This document shows, in pieces, positions 61,757-64,000 of a stretch of DNA of 64,000 nt. Each line of letters starts with the position of its first letter. Within the stretch, counting starts at the first letter, position 1. Origin of the DNA: Candidatus Hodarchaeota archaeon (GTDB lineage: Archaea; Asgardarchaeota; Heimdallarchaeia; Hodarchaeales; Hodarchaeaceae); contig JAEOSR010000153.1 in assembly GCA_016840285.1 (NCBI GenBank), positions 47,629 through 111,628 of the forward strand, written 5' to 3'. The notes beneath the pieces were generated by a model. That model did no database searches and had not been told where the DNA came from. It was given only the letters and a program-made list of their open reading frames with translations. A program made the translations under genes and the position numbers.

Positions 61757-62527
61757 ATGGCTGAAATGCAACGAAAAAGAGACAAAGAGAAGAAAAAAAT
61801 CGAATCAGTTGATATTCTTGGTTCGGTCTTGGATGAGGTGACAAAAGAGCAGACCAAGCCTCAATCTCCAGATTTACACCAAATCAGTACTGAGGTAGCA
61901 CGATCCTCCATTTCTCAACAAACTTCCCTGCCAAAAGTGCAACTCCCTGCTGTCTCTGTTGAACCAACTCCAACAGTTAAACCAGCACATCTTCAACCTG
62001 GAACCGTTGATCCTCGGGTAAAACCAGTTCTTCCTGCATGGGTGGGAAAACCTTGGCGGTGGATGGTGCCCGATGATCCACAGTTGAAACAGCAATGGTT
62101 AACAACATGGGGAGAATTTATGTTGGATTTTGCACGAGTATTAAATTTTCATGTTCTTGATCTTCAAGAAGTGACACTTGTCTACCCATTTCAAAATCCT
62201 CTTTTAAAGAAAAAACTGACACTTCCTCAATTGGTTTTGATTTCTGAATACCTCATTGAAATCGAGAGAGCAGCATGGTGGGATGACGAAAAAACACGCC
62301 TGCGCGTATACTGGAAAACTCTGAAGTCCCTTTCTGATGAACTATTCGAGTTTGCTTTTCAAAATGGTTATGATATGGTCACAATGTTTGATATTGTTAA
62401 AATGAAACAATCTTGGTCATCACTACCTCCCCCAGACATTCGGATGATTATGAAATTGATGGTAGAATCGAACCGAGCTTCCTGGGCTGATTCCGAACGA
62501 AAAACAATTCAATTTATCTATGATTAA
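61757..62527 (+). CDS. vps25: ESCRT-II Vps25-like protein
   Basis: A 256-residue protein: a charged, proline-rich N-terminal 90 residues (extra compared with eukaryotic Vps25), then the Vps25 tandem winged helices. The first has PWRWMVPDDPQLKQQWLTTW, echoing the W-x-W-PPFFT/Q-x-x-W start of Vps25, and a NPLLKKKLTLPQ strand-helix. The second ends RASWADSERKTIQFIYD. Completes ESCRT-II with Vps22. No Vps36 gene is evident, unless the 56661 protein plays that part. Confidence 0.85.
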   Translation: MAEMQRKRDKEKKKIESVDILGSVLDEVTKEQTKPQSPDLHQISTEVARSSISQQTSLPKVQLPAVSVEPTPTVKPAHLQPGTVDPRVKPVLPAWVGKPWRWMVPDDPQLKQQWLTTWGEFMLDFARVLNFHVLDLQEVTLVYPFQNPLLKKKLTLPQLVLISEYLIEIERAAWWDDEKTRLRVYWKTLKSLSDELFEFAFQNGYDMVTMFDIVKMKQSWSSLPPPDIRMIMKLMVESNRASWADSERKTIQFIYD

Positions 62528-62638
62528 TGACACCAATTATTCTTTCAAAATACTCCAAAACTTCTTAACCTTAGTTTTAAGAACCCTCATTGGCTCTTAA
62601 AGCAGGAAAAGATGATTACCTAGAGGAATTTATATCAA

Positions 62639-63298
62639 ATGTCACTTTCAGAGACAGAAGGGGAGCTACTTGCACCCCTAGAAGATTATTTAAAAGCAGG
62701 CGTTCACATTGGAACCTCTTCTGGGATGAAGAGTATGGAGTGGGCAATTTATCGGACCCGAAGCGATGGTCTTTATGTCTTAGATGTCCATAAAACAGAT
62801 GAACGAATCCGTACAGCTGCTCAATTTCTCGCACGACAGAATGTTGCCGAAGTAGTCGTATGCAGTGTCCGAGCATATGGTATTTTTCCTGTAGAAATGT
62901 TTTGTAAAGTGACAGGAGCAGTCCCCATAACTGGTCGCTTTATCCCTGGAATATTTACTAATCCCAATATAAAAGGACGATATCACTATCTCGAACCAAG
63001 CACTGTATTAATTTCTGATCCTCATTTTGATCGTCAAGCATTGAAAGAAGCAGCACGGGTAGGAATTCCAGTCATTTCACTAGTAGACACTGATAACGTA
63101 ACTAAATATATCGACTTAGCAATCCCTTGTAATAATAAAGGCCGAAATTCACTCGCAATGATTTTTTGGCTTCTCACAAAAGAAGTTTTGAAAGAAAAAG
63201 GTGAATTAACTCCAGAACGAGATGCTCAGTTACGGGTGGAGCATTTCAGGGCCCCACGAGGGCGTAGACCAACACCAGCTAGTGATGCTGGATACTAA
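62639..63298 (+). CDS. rps2: Ribosomal protein S2 (uS2)
   Basis: A 219-residue small-subunit protein of archaeal type. Landmarks: AGVHIGTSSGMKSMEWAIY, then GRFIPGIFTNPN and ISLVDTDNVTKYIDLAIPCNNKG. It is followed closely by rpoN, a common archaeal order. It marks the return to core genes after the ESCRT cluster. Confidence 0.95.
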   Translation: MSLSETEGELLAPLEDYLKAGVHIGTSSGMKSMEWAIYRTRSDGLYVLDVHKTDERIRTAAQFLARQNVAEVVVCSVRAYGIFPVEMFCKVTGAVPITGRFIPGIFTNPNIKGRYHYLEPSTVLISDPHFDRQALKEAARVGIPVISLVDTDNVTKYIDLAIPCNNKGRNSLAMIFWLLTKEVLKEKGELTPERDAQLRVEHFRAPRGRRPTPASDAGY

Positions 63299-63316
63299 CC
63301 GAGGTGACCAAGACAA

Positions 63317-63520
63317 ATGATGATTCCCATTCGTTGTTATACCTGTGGAAAGGTCATAGCTCAACTATATGATAGTTATATTGAAGGGTTGAAAGAAGGG
63401 AAAGAATCAGAGGAACTTCTTGATTCATTCGGATTAACTCGTTATTGCTGTCGGCGGATGTTGATAACACACGTCGAATTGATTGATAATATTCTTACTT
63501 TCTCCAGCCCTACTCGCTAA
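63317..63520 (+). CDS. rpoN: RNA polymerase subunit N (Rpb10)
   Basis: A 67-residue zinc protein: IPIRCYTCGKV at the N terminus and LTRYCCRRMLITHVEL near the C terminus, the conserved Rpb10 metal site (CxxC...CC). Full length. It ends five bases before tRNA-Gln, so the tRNA is probably processed from the same transcript. Confidence 0.95.
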   Translation: MMIPIRCYTCGKVIAQLYDSYIEGLKEGKESEELLDSFGLTRYCCRRMLITHVELIDNILTFSSPTR

Positions 63521-63524
63521 CACT

Positions 63525-63632
63525 AGCCCCGTAGTGTAGCGGTCCATCATGGAGGGCTCTGGAACGAGTTCCCAGCTAAACAGGAACACGTGGCGAAATC
63601 CTCCGACCCCAGTTCGACTCTGGGCGGGGCTA
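63525..63632 (+). tRNA. tRNA-Gln (CTG) with intron
   Basis: Acceptor AGCCCCG/CGGGGCT (A1-U72), discriminator A at 63632, no encoded CCA. Anticodon stem GAGGG/TCCTC, loop CTCTGG-A (anticodon 63559-63561). About 35 bases (roughly 63563-63597) interrupt the loop after position 37, the canonical intron site. T-arm CCCAG-TTCGACT-CTGGG is normal. Confidence 0.88.
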
Positions 63633-63780
63633 TATTTGTTTTTATATTAAGAGAAGTCTCTATCTAAACCTCCATTTACTGAATAACATTGTTCAGCGAG
63701 GGATCCACACAAAATTATTTATTATAATCAAGAGAAGAAAAATATATTAAGCTATTAAGGGTGAAGATAGAGAGATCTCT

Positions 63781-64000
63781 ATGAATTTGGGTGTATTAAG
63801 CAAAAATCGAGAATTTTTTCCAACAACCCAACTTTTAAATGAAATAGGTCGTCGAAATAACTCCCGTGGTGTCTTTTTATCGACTCGTTTTGTGTCACCA
63901 TTAGTAAATAATTCAATTATAGATGCCTTATTTGCTAATCAATCATTAAAAAGTCTGGATGGCATTATCCCTAGAATTGGTCGAACTCAGACTGAAATCG
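63781..64000 (+). CDS. RimK-type ATP-grasp protein (N-terminal part)
   Basis: The first 73 codons of a gene running off the right edge. MNLGVLSKNREFFPTTQL and LDGIIPRIGRTQTEI match the pre-ATP-grasp domain of RimK/LysX-like ligases (typical VLSRNP and VIPRIGxSxT). These enzymes add amino acids such as glutamate to peptides or to proteins. The ATP-grasp core lies outside the window. Confidence 0.75.
   Translation, partial: MNLGVLSKNREFFPTTQLLNEIGRRNNSRGVFLSTRFVSPLVNNSIIDALFANQSLKSLDGIIPRIGRTQTEI

Overview
The window is AT-rich archaeal DNA. Its gene content points to an Asgard archaeon, possibly of the Heimdallarchaeia side, but the class is not proven here. The archaeal core is clear: aIF5B/IF2, aIF2-gamma, r-proteins S6e, L44e, S30e and S2, RNA polymerase Rpb10/RpoN, a GPN-loop GTPase, archaeal-type signal peptidase and intron-containing tRNAs. 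The Asgard signal comes from eukaryote-like genes in one stretch: a ubiquitin-like protein ending in GG plus two residues, E1, E2, a small RING protein, Arf- and Rab-like GTPases, ESCRT-I (Vps23-like UEV, Vps28), ESCRT-II (Vps22, Vps25), two ESCRT-III (Snf7) proteins, Vps4, and a Mak16/L28e-like ribosome-biogenesis protein.

Layout. 1-13 kb is accessory: a truncated second IF2 fragment at the left edge, two Zn-ribbon genes, a small operon with a Cas4-like nuclease, secreted or surface proteins (a CARDB/metzincin-like protein broken by one frameshift in a G6 run, a beta-helix protein with near-identical rungs), and an 1167-residue unknown protein. 13-25.6 kb is information processing and housekeeping: infB, rps6e, aIF2-gamma, a PIN protein, tRNA-Thr with an insertion in its T-loop, the Mak16-like gene, a ThiI relative with a degenerate PP-loop, AMMECR1, GPN GTPase, signal peptidase, L44e, initiator tRNA with an intron, S30e and a TnpB remnant. 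25.8-35.4 kb is a compact same-strand bacterial-microcompartment (BMC) operon. 35.5-43.5 kb holds a HipA/PI-kinase-like protein, a PAS-DUF835-HTH regulator and MetRS. The last two lie between copies of a long inverted repeat. 44.5-62.5 kb is the ubiquitin, GTPase and ESCRT region. The right edge has S2, RpoN, an intron-containing tRNA-Gln and the start of a RimK-type ATP-grasp gene.

The most striking system is the BMC operon. It encodes two BMC-H, one PduT-like BMC-T and three BMC-P shell proteins, a CoA-acylating aldehyde dehydrogenase, a PduS/RnfC-like Fe-S flavoprotein, RpiB, a flavoprotein-like protein, a flavoprotein-like/DeoC fusion, and a citrate synthase/PduL fusion as first gene. The inferred route is deoxyribose-5-phosphate to glyceraldehyde-3-phosphate plus acetaldehyde (DeoC), then acetyl-CoA (aldehyde dehydrogenase), then CoA release inside the shell either as acetyl-phosphate (PduL) or as citrate (citrate synthase). 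PduS and PduT would move electrons. This resembles sugar-phosphate-utilising BMCs of bacteria, but a citrate synthase tethered to PduL is not part of any BMC type I know.

In the ubiquitin-ESCRT region, the gene between Vps28 and Vps22 encodes a Zn-finger/coiled-coil/PH-like protein with a C-terminal helical hairpin resembling ESCRT-I headpiece hairpins. It is a candidate additional ESCRT subunit.
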